Source of the DNA: Pelargonium nanum
Lineage: Eukaryota > Streptophyta > Magnoliopsida > Geraniales > Geraniaceae
DNA length: 41,526 nucleotides
Direction: 5' to 3'
NCBI GenBank assembly: GCA_036897485.1
Contig: JAYMTF010000273.1
Coordinates: 1-41,526 of the forward strand
Positions 1 to 10,660 of this stretch are shown here, piece after piece. Position 1 is the first letter of the stretch; each line of letters begins with the position of its first letter. The position numbers and the translations under genes were made by a program. The notes under the pieces are model-generated. The model was given only the letters and a program-made list of their open reading frames with translations, was not told where the DNA came from and did no database searches.

Positions 1-699
1 AGGGGAAGAGGCTGAGGTCGAGAGGGTTTCGTCGAGGGTTAGCGAAGAAGACGAAGATGGAGCTAATGCGAGAAAGAAACTTAGGCTCACTAAAGAACAA
101 TCGGCTCTTCTAGAGGAGAGCTTCAAGCTACATAGCACTCTCAACCCGGTACGTTGAATCTTTCTTTATGATATTTACCGTCATTTTCACAGTCAGTCTA
201 TACTGTTTCTTGAGTTTTTGCTCGCTTTTTTCGATAGAAACAAAAACAAGCACTAGCAAAACAGTTGAGCCTGCGACCGCGACAAGTTGAAGTTTGGTTC
301 CAAAATAGGAGAGCCAGGTACTGATTCAACCGTTGATTAACTCTCAATCAGCTTTCTGCTGACAACTAAGGTTTGCAGTTTTTTAGATAATCGTGTCGTG
401 TCTGTGTCAGGACAAAGCTGAAACAGACCGAGGTGGATTGCGAGTTGCTAAAGAAATGCTGCGAGTCGCTGACGGACGAGAACCGGAGGCTGCAAAAGGA
501 GGGGCAAGAGCTCAAGGCGCTGAAGGGTTCTCAGCCGTTGTACATGCACATGCCGGCGGCCACGCTGACCATGTGTCCGTCGTGCGAGCGGATTGGCGGT
601 GGCGTCGGGGAGGCGGGGGCCAATAAGAGCCCATTTTTGGTGGCTCCGAAGACTCATCACTTCTATAACCCTTTCACCAATCCTTCAGCAGCTTGTTGA
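1..699 (+). CDS. HAT22: HD-Zip class II homeobox transcription factor, HAT22-like (5' partial)
   Basis: Nuclear DNA-binding protein; class II HD-Zips are mostly repressors acting in auxin, cytokinin, ABA and shade responses (family knowledge). Three exons are visible: up to 148, 238-317 and 411-699, with joins at CCG|AAA and AG|G that keep frame. Reading starts with an acidic linker ([11 protein letters not shown]), then [10 protein letters not shown] opening the homeodomain. The recognition helix [11 protein letters not shown] is split by the second intron, as is usual here. A leucine zipper follows, with leucines at seven-residue spacing (ELL, ESL, RRL, QEL). Next comes CPSCE, the redox motif that defines class II, and an [12 protein letters not shown] end typical of HAT22/HAT9. 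The start codon and N-terminal region lie outside the window. One oddity is a glycine (codon 502-504) in the zipper core. HAT9 is the alternative name; the class II assignment is very secure. Confidence 0.95.
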
Positions 700-724
700 T
701 TAATCATGTTGCTAATTAGGGATT

Positions 725-790
725 AGTGATGATGATGATGATAATGATAATGATAATGATGCTATTATTGATTTGATGATTATGATGATA
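725..790. repeat. GAT/AAT trinucleotide microsatellite in the HAT22 3' UTR
   Basis: Imperfect GAT and AAT triplets run just after the stop codon at 699, within the probable 3' UTR. Replication slippage is the obvious origin. Confidence 0.85.
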
Positions 791-3700
791 GAGAGAACCA
801 GAACCCCACAAGTACCCATCAATTTTTTTTGTTGGTTAAGGGCTTGTAGTGAAAGATTAGTGCATGTAATTAGCTTGTAGGGAATAGTTGGAGTAGTTAT
901 TGATCAAGATCTTGTTTTTTTTTTCCCTTCTTCCTTTTTGTAGTAATTAAGCATATATATATATTTGTAAATTTATAACAAAAAAGATTATTATTATTTA
1001 TTATTGATTCTCATGTAGTTTTTTCTTCTTCAATTATATGGTGTATTTCGCAAATTCAATCTTCACATTATTACATGGCTAGGTCATGAATTCAAATAAC
1101 TATATGTACTCTTACCATATTTTTATGGATCTAATTCGCATAAACTCACAAATTTATACACGTAAAACTATAAACTAGATCCAAAACTCATAACTTCTAA
1201 CAACGCTAAAATTTAAGGTGTGATGATCAAAATTTTAGTCGCAAAATTTAACAAGAAATTCGATGTGCTAAAATGTACACAAAATTTAGACGGAAATCGC
1301 GATACTTGTTTCAACGACGAATCCCTAAATTCATAGAGAAAAAAATGTGAATATTTGCAGTGTAATCTTAAAAATTTGGATTAGAAACACAAATTAGAGG
1401 TATAGGAGAAGGAAAGGAAAGAGGCGTGGGTCCAAAATAAGAAAAATTAGTTGAAGACTTAAAGAAACGTGACATTGCGAAGAGGTGGAGAGGTTAGCTC
1501 ACGTGTATTTGTCTTTAATTCGGTTTTATTTTCTTTAATGTCAAAAGACTCGGAGATTATCAAAACAGTCAACACTTCGCCAAATGGATGGAGACCGACC
1601 GGACACTCGACACACTTTTTTTTATTTATATATAATATATATGTATAGAAGCGTGCTCTTCAAGATACGAATGAATCATCATTTATTTATTTTTTTAAAT
1701 AAATATTATAGTAAGGGTCGTGCTCATTGCCACGTGAGATGCTCACCTTTTCAGGGAACCGGTGGGTCCCTCGTCCCACGTGACATGCCCATGGCCTTTG
1801 CTTCTCTTTTTATATCTCTTTTTGTTTGCTATTTTTCAAAAATAAAACTAAATGGAAAGTTGAATTAACTTTTTTCTTTTATTCCAATGATTTGTCACTA
1901 AATAAGATGACTCAATTGTATAAGATACACGTATTTACAAGAAGTTGTGAGAATAAAATCGTGACCAGAACTAATAATCGAGTTAATGTCGTTGACACAA
2001 GTTGTGCGTTATTACGTCAAATGATTATTATGGATAATTTATAATTGAGAAGAAATGGTAAGTAGACCTATTAAATATGTTAATGTTGTTGGATCGAGCT
2101 CAATATAGGTGGTTCAAATGATTATTATAGGCTCGAACAAGATTGGCAATTAATTAACGCCAATTGTTAACAAATCAAGGCATTGACTGAATTCTTCAAT
2201 AAGTGAGTTAGTATTGTCAACTCAAACTCATTTTTGTCAGCTTGGATTATGGTTTGGAGATAGGTGTTTCACGGGGAATTAGGGTACAAGCGATGAGGGA
2301 TTTCGACTGTTAATTGCTCCTCTACGTAGATCCATTTTGCGAAATAAAATTTGAACTCTAGAATAACATTTAATTTGAAACGGAGGAGCTCTCAAAAAAT
2401 AATTTGAAACGGAGTAAGTAGTTTGTTTTGTTTTAATCCATTAAAGAAGAAAATGTTTAGATTTTATTTTCGCTATCTCATGTGAATTTTGGCCATCGTC
2501 AAGTGTTGTGGGCCCGAAAGAAAAGGTCCATTTGGATAGGAAATTCCAGAAAACCAGATATTCCACTTTACAATAATCATCTGATATAGCAAAAATGGCC
2601 CAATAAGTGGACGGTCCAGATTGATACACTTTGAAGGTATCTCGTAGACGTGAGAGGCACGCTATCATCATGATGACGATATTGAAGTTGAAGCTCCTCT
2701 TGTTTGATTCTCTTCTCTGCCTATAACACACAATATTCCACTCACTCTCTCATTATTTTGCTGAAAATAAATAAATAATTATATAAATCTCGTGTTGTGG
2801 TCCAATTAATCATGAGGTGACTTTTTTTTTTCCGGGAAAAAGATGTGACTTTCCTGGAAATTCATATCCCTCATGATCTCACATCAACATCATCATCATC
2901 ATCACTTGAGTAGCAATAGATGTTTATATAATTATATTCATATATGCTAATTTCATGCATTTATGTCTCAATAATTGAGGAATATGTAGGTGAGCAAGTG
3001 ACTAGAAAACATTTTTTAATTTGAAGAAAACGAAATAAAACGTTCGTATTTATGTACTATTTCAATACGTCAAATTAATCCGCGCGAATTCAAAAGTTGT
3101 TCACATTAAAATATTTCATTTGAATTATTTGCTTTCATTATTATATTTATATAAAAAAGATGCAAATGTTATAATTAGTTTAATATTTATTTATTTGAAT
3201 TAAAAGTTCATTTTTTAACATAAATTATTTGTTTTATCTCACTTAAAACAATTATCAAATACTTTTTAAAAGAAAACAATTATCAAATAATTAACTTAAG
3301 ATGTATAACAGTGTTAAAAAAAAAAACTTAAAATGTATAACAAGAATTACGAGTAATCTATAGTATGTATTAAAGGATACACGCTAGATTGCAATTTAAA
3401 TCTGACTCAAAAACACTCTACCATATATAACAATAAATACAAAAAATTGTGATTTACACTTTTAAGAGGATCATATAATATTTTCCAATGTATGGATAAA
3501 AAAGCTATCTCATGCAAGTTGGCATTTACTCAACTTCATTTGCCACCACTTCAAAGAGAATTTATTCTTGTCTTTAGAGATGGTCTTAAAGAGGCCCAAA
3601 AAAAAAGATCTTTATCAAATGAGCAAATAGTCTATGGAAAGGTTTAATGTTTAATGATTAATTGCAAGACTTGGTTGTGTGGCCACGTAATCACTTCATT

Positions 3701-6064
3701 TTTTAAAACAAAAAACCAAGAAAAACGTGTCGCATGTAGGTTACATCGTCGGCTTGTCTGAATATTTTTGATAGCTACGTACAATAATGGTTCGTAAGAA
3801 TGGGAGTGTTCATTAACATGTTGCATGCATATATTGTATTTATTTTTTCTCTTACGTGTTGTTTTATCTATGATTCATGCATTTGAAAGCAACTAAGTTG
3901 ATAATCTTGATATTTAAAAAAAGTTCTATAAATTCTATATATACTGTTATTAATTTATGATTGATGAACCGTCCACTTATATCATATTCAATAATTTGAT
4001 AAGATATTATGATCCACATTGATCCAAATATGTTTATTTTTGTTCAATGTATCAATTATATATTAATGATGATATCGTTTTCTATAGGCTAGTGTGATAT
4101 TAAATTAAAGTGTAATCAACTATAATTAAATTCATATAAATGTTGATTATGATTGTTAACAATAATATTGTGACCAATCATGCATAATTTATCTTTAATT
4201 GGTGATGTGTAGGCTAGATAGTACTGCCTATAAAGATCAAATAATTAAATGTTAAAATAAATTATGATTGGTAACAATTAGCCGGTCTAGAGTGCTACAA
4301 AGATCAAATAATTAGAGTCTATAATTAAGTAAGAGCCAACGGCATTGTTGAAGTTGTTGCTTGAAGTGTACAATAATGGCACAAAAAGTCAAGCAATGAA
4401 CATATAGAGAGGTCCATGTATGCTTGCAAATGATCATGTCCTATATATGCTCAAAAGTCCAAGGTTTAATTATAGAGACATCACAACTTTATGAATTTTG
4501 CAGCCTTTTTTGGAGGCAACCAAGTGATTCTTCATCACTAAATCTATCCACCTTGATGTCGCAACTAAATTTGTCGGCAACTACATATTATCTACATTTG
4601 CATATAATTAGTACTATATATTGTTGCAAACACATTTGACACGAAATCGAGAATCTAGAGGGCGTGTTTTGCTGAAGGTTGCTCACGACATATGACACAA
4701 AACTACTCAAAACGATTTTACGATTAATTTAGAATTAAAACATTAATAGCACGTCTTTAGCGTATCGTGTGCATCAAAACATGACTAATCAATTATGTGT
4801 TCTTGTTTTAGAGGCCCAACATGAATTAATACGACACAATTACTTAACACGGTAAGGTCGGAGTTTAAATTATGCGACTGGTTATTTTGCTGACATCAAT
4901 GATATTCGTGTAATAGTGAGTATGGGCCCTACTCATAGTAGAGTGACAAACAAAGAAAAAGCCCAAGATAATAAAATTTGGACGGCCAAGGCCCAAGATA
5001 TGTCTGCCTTAATTAGAACCGACAAGACCACATGACCAAACTCCTAATTTTGTCTTCACCACTCTTTAGATCCTATAATTATTTGTAAGGCACTAAAGAT
5101 CGGGAATTTTATTTATTTTTCTTTAATTGTTCTCGTTTCTGTAAAGCTAGGCAATTTTTTTTGTTGTTATTGACAATAGCATAATTAAAACACGAAACAG
5201 TTTGATTAAAGAAACATATTCTCACCGTATAATATAAAAGTTGAAACAAATGGGATAGTAAAATGTGAAAATGTTTTCTGTATAATTGCTTGATAATTTA
5301 CATGGAGAAGAGGCTATTTTATAGCCATAATACATGGTAATTAATGAGATGGTTGACATAATGAAGGTGGTTGGGTATTTGGAGGAAACTTCCCGGTAAG
5401 AGGAAAGGAGGTTGGGAGAGTGATGATGATGGGATTTAACAATAAACACCGATGTTTATCTTTGAAGAATCGATAAAAATTATAAAGTGTTTCGTGAATG
5501 GCAAAGACAACTGCCTATCACGAGGTCCACTACTAGTTTAGTTTTTCTATTGAGTTAATGAATCAGTCGCATTGTTCGATTATCTGATTAGAGATCGACC
5601 CTATTGTTTCATCTTCTTTTGTTTCTATTTAATAATAGAGTTGAAACTAAAGCAGAAGGTTAGAAGATGACAGTCGAGATAAACAATTAACATTAGATGT
5701 GACATGTCTTACATTTGTTGCTAGAAATGTGAAAAGAATAGTACTATGTTATAAGATTGTAGCACAAATAATTATAAACTATTTTAAAAAATAAAATAAA
5801 TAATAACCTCAAGATAAATGGGCCGAGCCTTCAAAAATCATGTTGCATATATTTGAGGTAGAGGCCGGCCCAAGACATCTTTGTAAATGTGCTACAACTA
5901 GGAGAGTTCAATAGTTTAAAATTGTACAGAGGAACCGGACTGAAAAATCGCAATCATAAAATTGATGGACCGAAAACCGGATCAGACTACATGAGAATGA
6001 TTATTCAAGTAACAAGTAGTCAAAGTTTCATGATGTTCACTGAAAAAAATCAAAGTATTAGGAA
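791..6064. other. AT-rich intergenic region, no gene seen
   Basis: About 5.3 kb. The first 200 bases are probably HAT22 3' UTR. Short open frames exist on both strands, but none has homology I recognise, good start context or splice sites. Three CACGTG G-box cores occur (1500-1505, 1731-1736, 1777-1782), with no gene beside them that I can identify. A short ATC run lies near 2886-2903. Degenerate 'cacgac' sequence near 4640-4860 resembles transposon debris seen elsewhere in the window. Confidence 0.6.
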
Positions 6065-6199
6065 ATGGATGCACAACAACATCTTGGAGAAGTAGCACAG
6101 TGTGTGCTCTCAATTACTGAAAAGATTCATTCAAATATAAATCCAAGAACAAAAGGTCTCGAGATTGGTGATGCCATTGGAGCTAAAGCACCTGCATAG
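6065..6199 (+). CDS. Possible 44-residue ORF or gene remnant
   Basis: An ATG-to-TAG frame gives 44 residues containing EVAQCVLSITEKIHSN and ending GDAIGAKAPA. The composition (balanced, charged, no low complexity) looks more protein-like than other short frames nearby, and the local GC is higher. I do not recognise a family. It lies 320 bases upstream of the CLE start in another frame, so it could be an exon of an unseen gene, a decayed gene fragment, or chance. No TATA box or splice site settles this. Confidence 0.25.
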   Translation: MDAQQHLGEVAQCVLSITEKIHSNINPRTKGLEIGDAIGAKAPA

Positions 6200-6268
6200 A
6201 CAAGCGTGATTTTATATAATCTACTAAATTAACCAAAGATATACTTAAATATACACAAGAAACCACTG

Positions 6269-6279
6269 TATATATATAG
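6269..6279 (+). promoter_or_regulatory. Possible TATA box of the CLE gene
   Basis: TATATATAG-type sequence 240 bases upstream of the CLE start codon. It would imply a leader of about 200 bases. AT-rich surroundings make a chance match possible. Confidence 0.35.
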
Positions 6280-6518
6280 CTAGCTGCGAGTGCAAGAGCT
6301 TGCTTGCACTTGTTGGCTATGCAGATTTTGAGCATTTTCATGCATATCTAAAGTCTCTTCTTCTTGAAGTGGTCATATACTACTGTTCCATTGATGTGTA
6401 TAGAGACTTGATATGAGTCACAAGGCCTAGCTTCTGCTTCTCCATTTCTTCAAGGAGTTGCTGGCATAGCCATGTTCAATACCATCAAGAAAACATAATG
6501 ATTCAAGGGTAAATTTCA

Positions 6519-6734
6519 ATGGCGACGCCGGCTATGAGTTCCATGGGTGCACTTCTGTTTCTGATTCTAATCATATTTAGTTTGCTGATTTTCGCCAACC
6601 TTGCGGCCGCTAGAGGCATTACTTACAATCTTAGTCATGGTCATGCTCAGCAATATGAGTGCCACTCTTCTTGCAATACCACTTTGGAAGACAAAAGAGG
6701 CATCCCAACAGGAGCTAATCCTCTCCACAACTAG
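6519..6734 (+). CDS. CLE family (CLAVATA3/ESR-related) signalling peptide precursor
   Basis: Encodes a 71-residue pre-propeptide with no intron. CLE peptides are secreted, trimmed to 12-13 residues, often hydroxylated and arabinosylated, and sensed by LRR receptor kinases of the CLV1/BAM type to control meristems, vasculature or roots (family knowledge). The N-terminus is a clear signal peptide: a hydrophobic run around residues 10-29 (LLFLILIIFSLLIFANLA), then AAARG. A short variable region follows, and the CLE motif RGIPTGANPLHN is at the extreme C-terminus (residues 60-71), directly before the stop. Length and layout are standard for the family. The nearest Arabidopsis cores I recall are CLE19/CLE21-like (R-x-IPTGPNPLHN). 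Position 7 is Ala, where Pro or Ser is usual. A decayed copy of the 3' half follows downstream. The specific orthologue cannot be named from sequence alone. Confidence 0.88.
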   Translation: MATPAMSSMGALLFLILIIFSLLIFANLAAARGITYNLSHGHAQQYECHSSCNTTLEDKRGIPTGANPLHN

Positions 6735-6920
6735 CTTTTTCTTTTGTTATATACTGTAACGGTGTCTCTAAACCAACTTGCGCTCCTCGAGACTATTCCT
6801 TATCTAGACGATATATATGCAATGTGCACTCCTCACATCGGTTTGCTGCATTTAAAGAAGTATTCTTCACATTCTAGTCTCAAGATTTGAATTCATGTGG
6901 CTAAAAAGAGAGTAAACTGG
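6661..6920 (+). repeat. Tandem duplication, unit 1 (CLE 3' end and flank)
   Basis: From the codons just before the CLE motif through the stop and about 190 bases of downstream DNA. It matches 6937-7160 in the same orientation, including the landmarks TACCACTTTGGAAGACAA, CTCTCCACAACTAG and AGAGAG.AAACTG. Confidence 0.85.
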
Positions 6921-6936
6921 TTTGAGTCCACCAGAC

Positions 6937-7160
6937 TCACTCTTCTTACAATACCACTTTGGAAGACAACAAAGTCCCCCACCAGAAGTTAATTATCCTC
7001 TCCACAACTAGTTTTCAGCTTGTCCGCTTCTCGAGACAATCCCTTGTCCAAATGATCTGAAAGGCACACTTCTCACATCAGTTCTCTGTATTTGACAAAA
7101 TATTCATCGCATTTTGGTCTTAAGATTTAAATTCAGGTGGCTAAGAAGAGAGCAAACTGT
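6937..7160 (+). pseudogene. Decayed tandem copy of the CLE 3' end
   Basis: Direct copy of 6661-6920, roughly three-quarters identical by eye, with about 35 bases lost after the stop position. It carries the CLE-motif region (about 6961-7011) but no signal peptide or start codon. Relative to unit 1, the motif region is two bases longer (44 versus 42 from the codon after GAAGAC to CTAG), so the frame is broken and the 12-residue motif cannot be read. Hence a non-functional partial duplicate. Confidence 0.8.
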
Positions 7161-7577
7161 CTTGAAAACCAGGCCAACTCTTGTGGTTTCCGCGCAACTA
7201 GCTAGCACTATAGGAAAATTGATGCATGTTTGTACTTTGAAATATTATATGTGTATGTTAATGTTCTCAACAAAATGAATAAGAATGATGTTTTTGTTTT
7301 ACCCTTCAAAATTTACTTAGGCTAGTTTTGTGTAATGTGTGGTGATTTTAATTAAGTCTAAAGTCTAAACAATAGATATAGTATGGGTTTGGTCTGACAT
7401 GTTTGTGCATGAGTTGTCTCTTCCTTTGGTGTCCTCGTATGGAATTGCTTGCATGCGCTTATGATCATAAGCTTGTCTCTATGTACTCATCAATTCTCAT
7501 TAGTTTACTTAAAGTTGTATCAGTGTGGTTCCCCATTTTAGCTCCTTTTGTCGCCAATACACACACTAGTGTGTTTT

Positions 7578-7636
7578 GTGTTGTGTGTGTATATGTAATG
7601 TAAGCAATATAAATATACACACACACACATACAAGT
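7578..7636. repeat. TG/CA dinucleotide runs forming an inverted repeat
   Basis: TGTGTGTGTATAT on the left and ATATACACACACACA on the right, separated by about 18 bases, could fold into a stem of 11 to 13 pairs. This may simply be two microsatellites on opposite strands. Confidence 0.6.
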
Positions 7637-8089
7637 AGTTTTATTATTTTGATGTAGTGGATGTGTGTGGTGGGTACAGTGTAGTGTGCATGAAGAGAAA
7701 TGAGAATAAGGTAGTTGCTGTTGGTTTATAGTTAAGGATGCTTCTATGCTTGTCCTGTGCAGGTGTCTGTCTTTTCTTGTCTCATTTGCTTTGTCTTTGT
7801 CTCATTTGCAATTCAGACTAAAACAAAAAAAATTCTAAGTGTGAAGCTAAAGTGCAACTAAACAATAAAAACATGAAGAAGGACAAGGAACAAAAAGAGA
7901 GTAACATAATATAACAAATTGAAAAGGAGAATCAAATAGGTATTGATGTGTCTACATGACTATGGTTAGAGGGGCACAATAGAGTGTCATGTCGTCTTAA
8001 TCATGTGTATAGAAATTTTCAAAATTAAAATAAAATTTTAGGTCTCAAATTGTGAACTTCTTAATCTACATACTAGAGATTGAATTTTT

Positions 8090-8560
8090 TTTTCTCCACA
8101 AGTTACACACCGTTAAGCGAGGATTCTATATGTGTTTTCGGAACACCCTTGAACGTGAGGTGTCGGGTGAGCTTAGGACCTCCCACTTTTTCTTTGAGCA
8201 TTGTGGGGGTGAAGCAGAGCACCTACTGTTTTGAGTGTCGTCCTAGTGTCAAATTCGAAAGAGATATCTTGGTGGTAACCCGATAAGACGGAAGCCTTGG
8301 AGGCGATGAACTCTCCTGGGCCCTCGAGCTTAGAGAGCTCGGGGTTAAGGCAATGTCACGACATTGGCCTTTAAGGCCCGACATCATAGGCTGGAGCTCG
8401 ACCTAGCTCGGGCTCGGCTGAGGGAAGATTCGGTTTAGGGGACCCAATATCACTGCGTGCGTGTTTGAGGCTGTGACATCATAGACTGGACTCTGGAGCT
8501 CTTGGGTTTTATAGGATAACGACGATGGCTTTCAGAAATTTCTCGCCAAAACTCAAATGG
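8090..8560. mobile_element. GC-rich block, probable transposable-element fragment
   Basis: This block is clearly richer in G+C than its AT-rich surroundings, with repeated GAGCTCG/CTCGAGC-like words (8325-8425). It has two long overlapping open frames (8052-8234 and 8080-8286) without recognisable domains. No terminal repeats or target duplication could be fixed by eye. The class is unknown. Confidence 0.4.
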
Positions 8561-10660
8561 TACTCCATTCTTCCAATCATCTAAGGTTGCATACCATGTG
8601 TTTGATAAAATGCCGCAAAGGGTTCAATTTTTTTTTTTTCGAAATTTGTTTTATGTTCAAGAAACAGACCCACTTGCTCTCAATAACCTTTTGAACTTGT
8701 ACTGAGCAAATTGCCAAGGTTTCATGTATAATGTGTATGTAGCAGCTATATACATAAAACCTGAACTGATGCATAAACCTTTTTGGGGAACCTTGAAGCT
8801 TTCTACTCTCATTCATAGATTGTTAAGTTAGTGACCACTGTACTGGTTAAACCTTTCATGTACAAACTTGACTTTTGAGTTATAGTAAAGTTTAACATGA
8901 TGGTTGTCTGGGTGCACATTTTCTAGTATACAGCCAGAAAATATCCCCAAATGTCCAGTTGGATATATAGGTGTAGGATCCAACTAGTATATGTATATCA
9001 AGTGACGATAAACTTTTCATTCTTTCAGGTAGGATTCCCCAACAAGCCCCTCACGTGCAGGGTTAACAGAACGGGTCACTATGCTCGACAAAATTAGCTC
9101 TGATTCTATGTTAAACGTGACTTCAATTAAAAGGTGGAGAGGTCAACTAGTATATTAAGTTGTGACATGCTTCACTCCCATTCAATGTGAGATTTCTCAA
9201 GGCTCAACAAAAGCTATATACAATCTTTCATGTATACAACATTGTTAACCTCTCTTCAACCTATACTATGCATTTCCTAATTTCCATATTCTGTATGAAA
9301 AATTTGAAACCTAGCTGATGTTGAAGACTTTAATGTTGTGGTTATGGTACAGCATTGTCTTATTTTTCTTTGTCCACTTGTGTAGCACTGTACTCTTACA
9401 TTTTCATTAATGGTTGTCTGTGACTTATGGTGCCAGGAGCCCTGGAGATGATATTGTGGCAATCAATCACCATTTATGCTCTGTCCAAATGTTTATCATC
9501 ACCCATCCTATCAGCTCTGATTGGGTATTTCAAGCCTTCAATTCCATTACTGTCTGCTACAGTGATACAGCAATGCATACAGGTGATAGCTTCCATTCTT
9601 TTGTGTCCATATGTAGTTCTTTTCTTCTGTTTATATGCAAACCTTTCTTTTTCAAGTAGTTTCCAATTGAAATTTGAAACTGATAGGTAGGGTTATTAGT
9701 TGGTGCCCATTTCTAGACTGTAAGAGCTAGCCATAGGTCTTTTGGTTGAGAACCATTAATAAGATTGAACCCATGGTAGCTCTCACACACCCATAAAGAA
9801 TAGGGGCAAAATGGACTTGCAAAATGTTGTGACCCGAAAGAATGTGTCTTTTCAAATAGTCTTATGGGTGGTTTTGTTTTGCGACACAACATCTACAAGA
9901 CGAGAAAACCCAAAATAAGTTAGGAATGTTTCCGGGATCCATAGTCCATAGTATGTTGAAACGGAGACTCCTGAAACCTAATAAGGCATTTCAGCATTCA
10001 TGGGACGAGTATTACCTTCAAGGTTGGGCATGATTGAGTCTGAACCGAAATTTGGACTGGAAAGACTCAGACTAAATGTATTCAATATAGTTTCTAGTTC
10101 ATATTCATGAGTCATGACCATCCGGTCCGGTCTGATCCATAAGTGCACACACATACACAGTCACATACAGCCACATTGACACATACAATTTGGTAGTAGT
10201 TGATGCATTTGAGGACCATCTCAAACTCTACCAATTCAATAGACAAGTGGAGAGAGATACACCTCATAACTCTCAAGAAACAGGGGACCATGAATTTAGT
10301 GGTTTTCTTTCAAACTTCTTTTATAGTAAACTTAAACCCTATTTCCCAAAAAATCTGCATAGAGTAAATTCCAAAGAAAATTACAAGTGCAAAACATCAT
10401 TTTCACATGCCACAAGCTTTTATTGGCACAATAATGTGCACTAAATATCCACACAGGTACAAATTTGACTTTGTTGCCCACCATCAAAAGTAGGTTACAA
10501 GAAAATAATCTCTAGGTTTCATCCACATCTTCTATATGATATGCACACCTTTAGCATAACATTATACAACTTGTATATATATGTATGTGCTCCAACCTTA
10601 AAAATGAATACATGTTTCAAATACTATATGATGCTTGGATTGTTTTAAGATTTGAGGTCT

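Larger units (their letters stand above)
7161..10660. other. Intergenic region between CLE and XTH genes
   Basis: About 3.5 kb, including the probable XTH 3' UTR at the right end (roughly 10480-10660). It holds a GC-richer block (8090-8560) and a stretch near 9030-9210 that resembles common transposon-derived repeats. A roughly 145-base segment (9438-9584) is flanked by AG and GT and is open in two frames, but I do not recognise its product. Sequence around 10030-10140 contains the 'ccgg/ggtccgg' degenerate repeats also seen elsewhere in the window. Confidence 0.55.

Noticed and set aside
9438-9690. Exon-like segment with AG and GT borders and two open frames
   Set aside because: Neither translation resembles a known domain, and no neighbouring exons were found.
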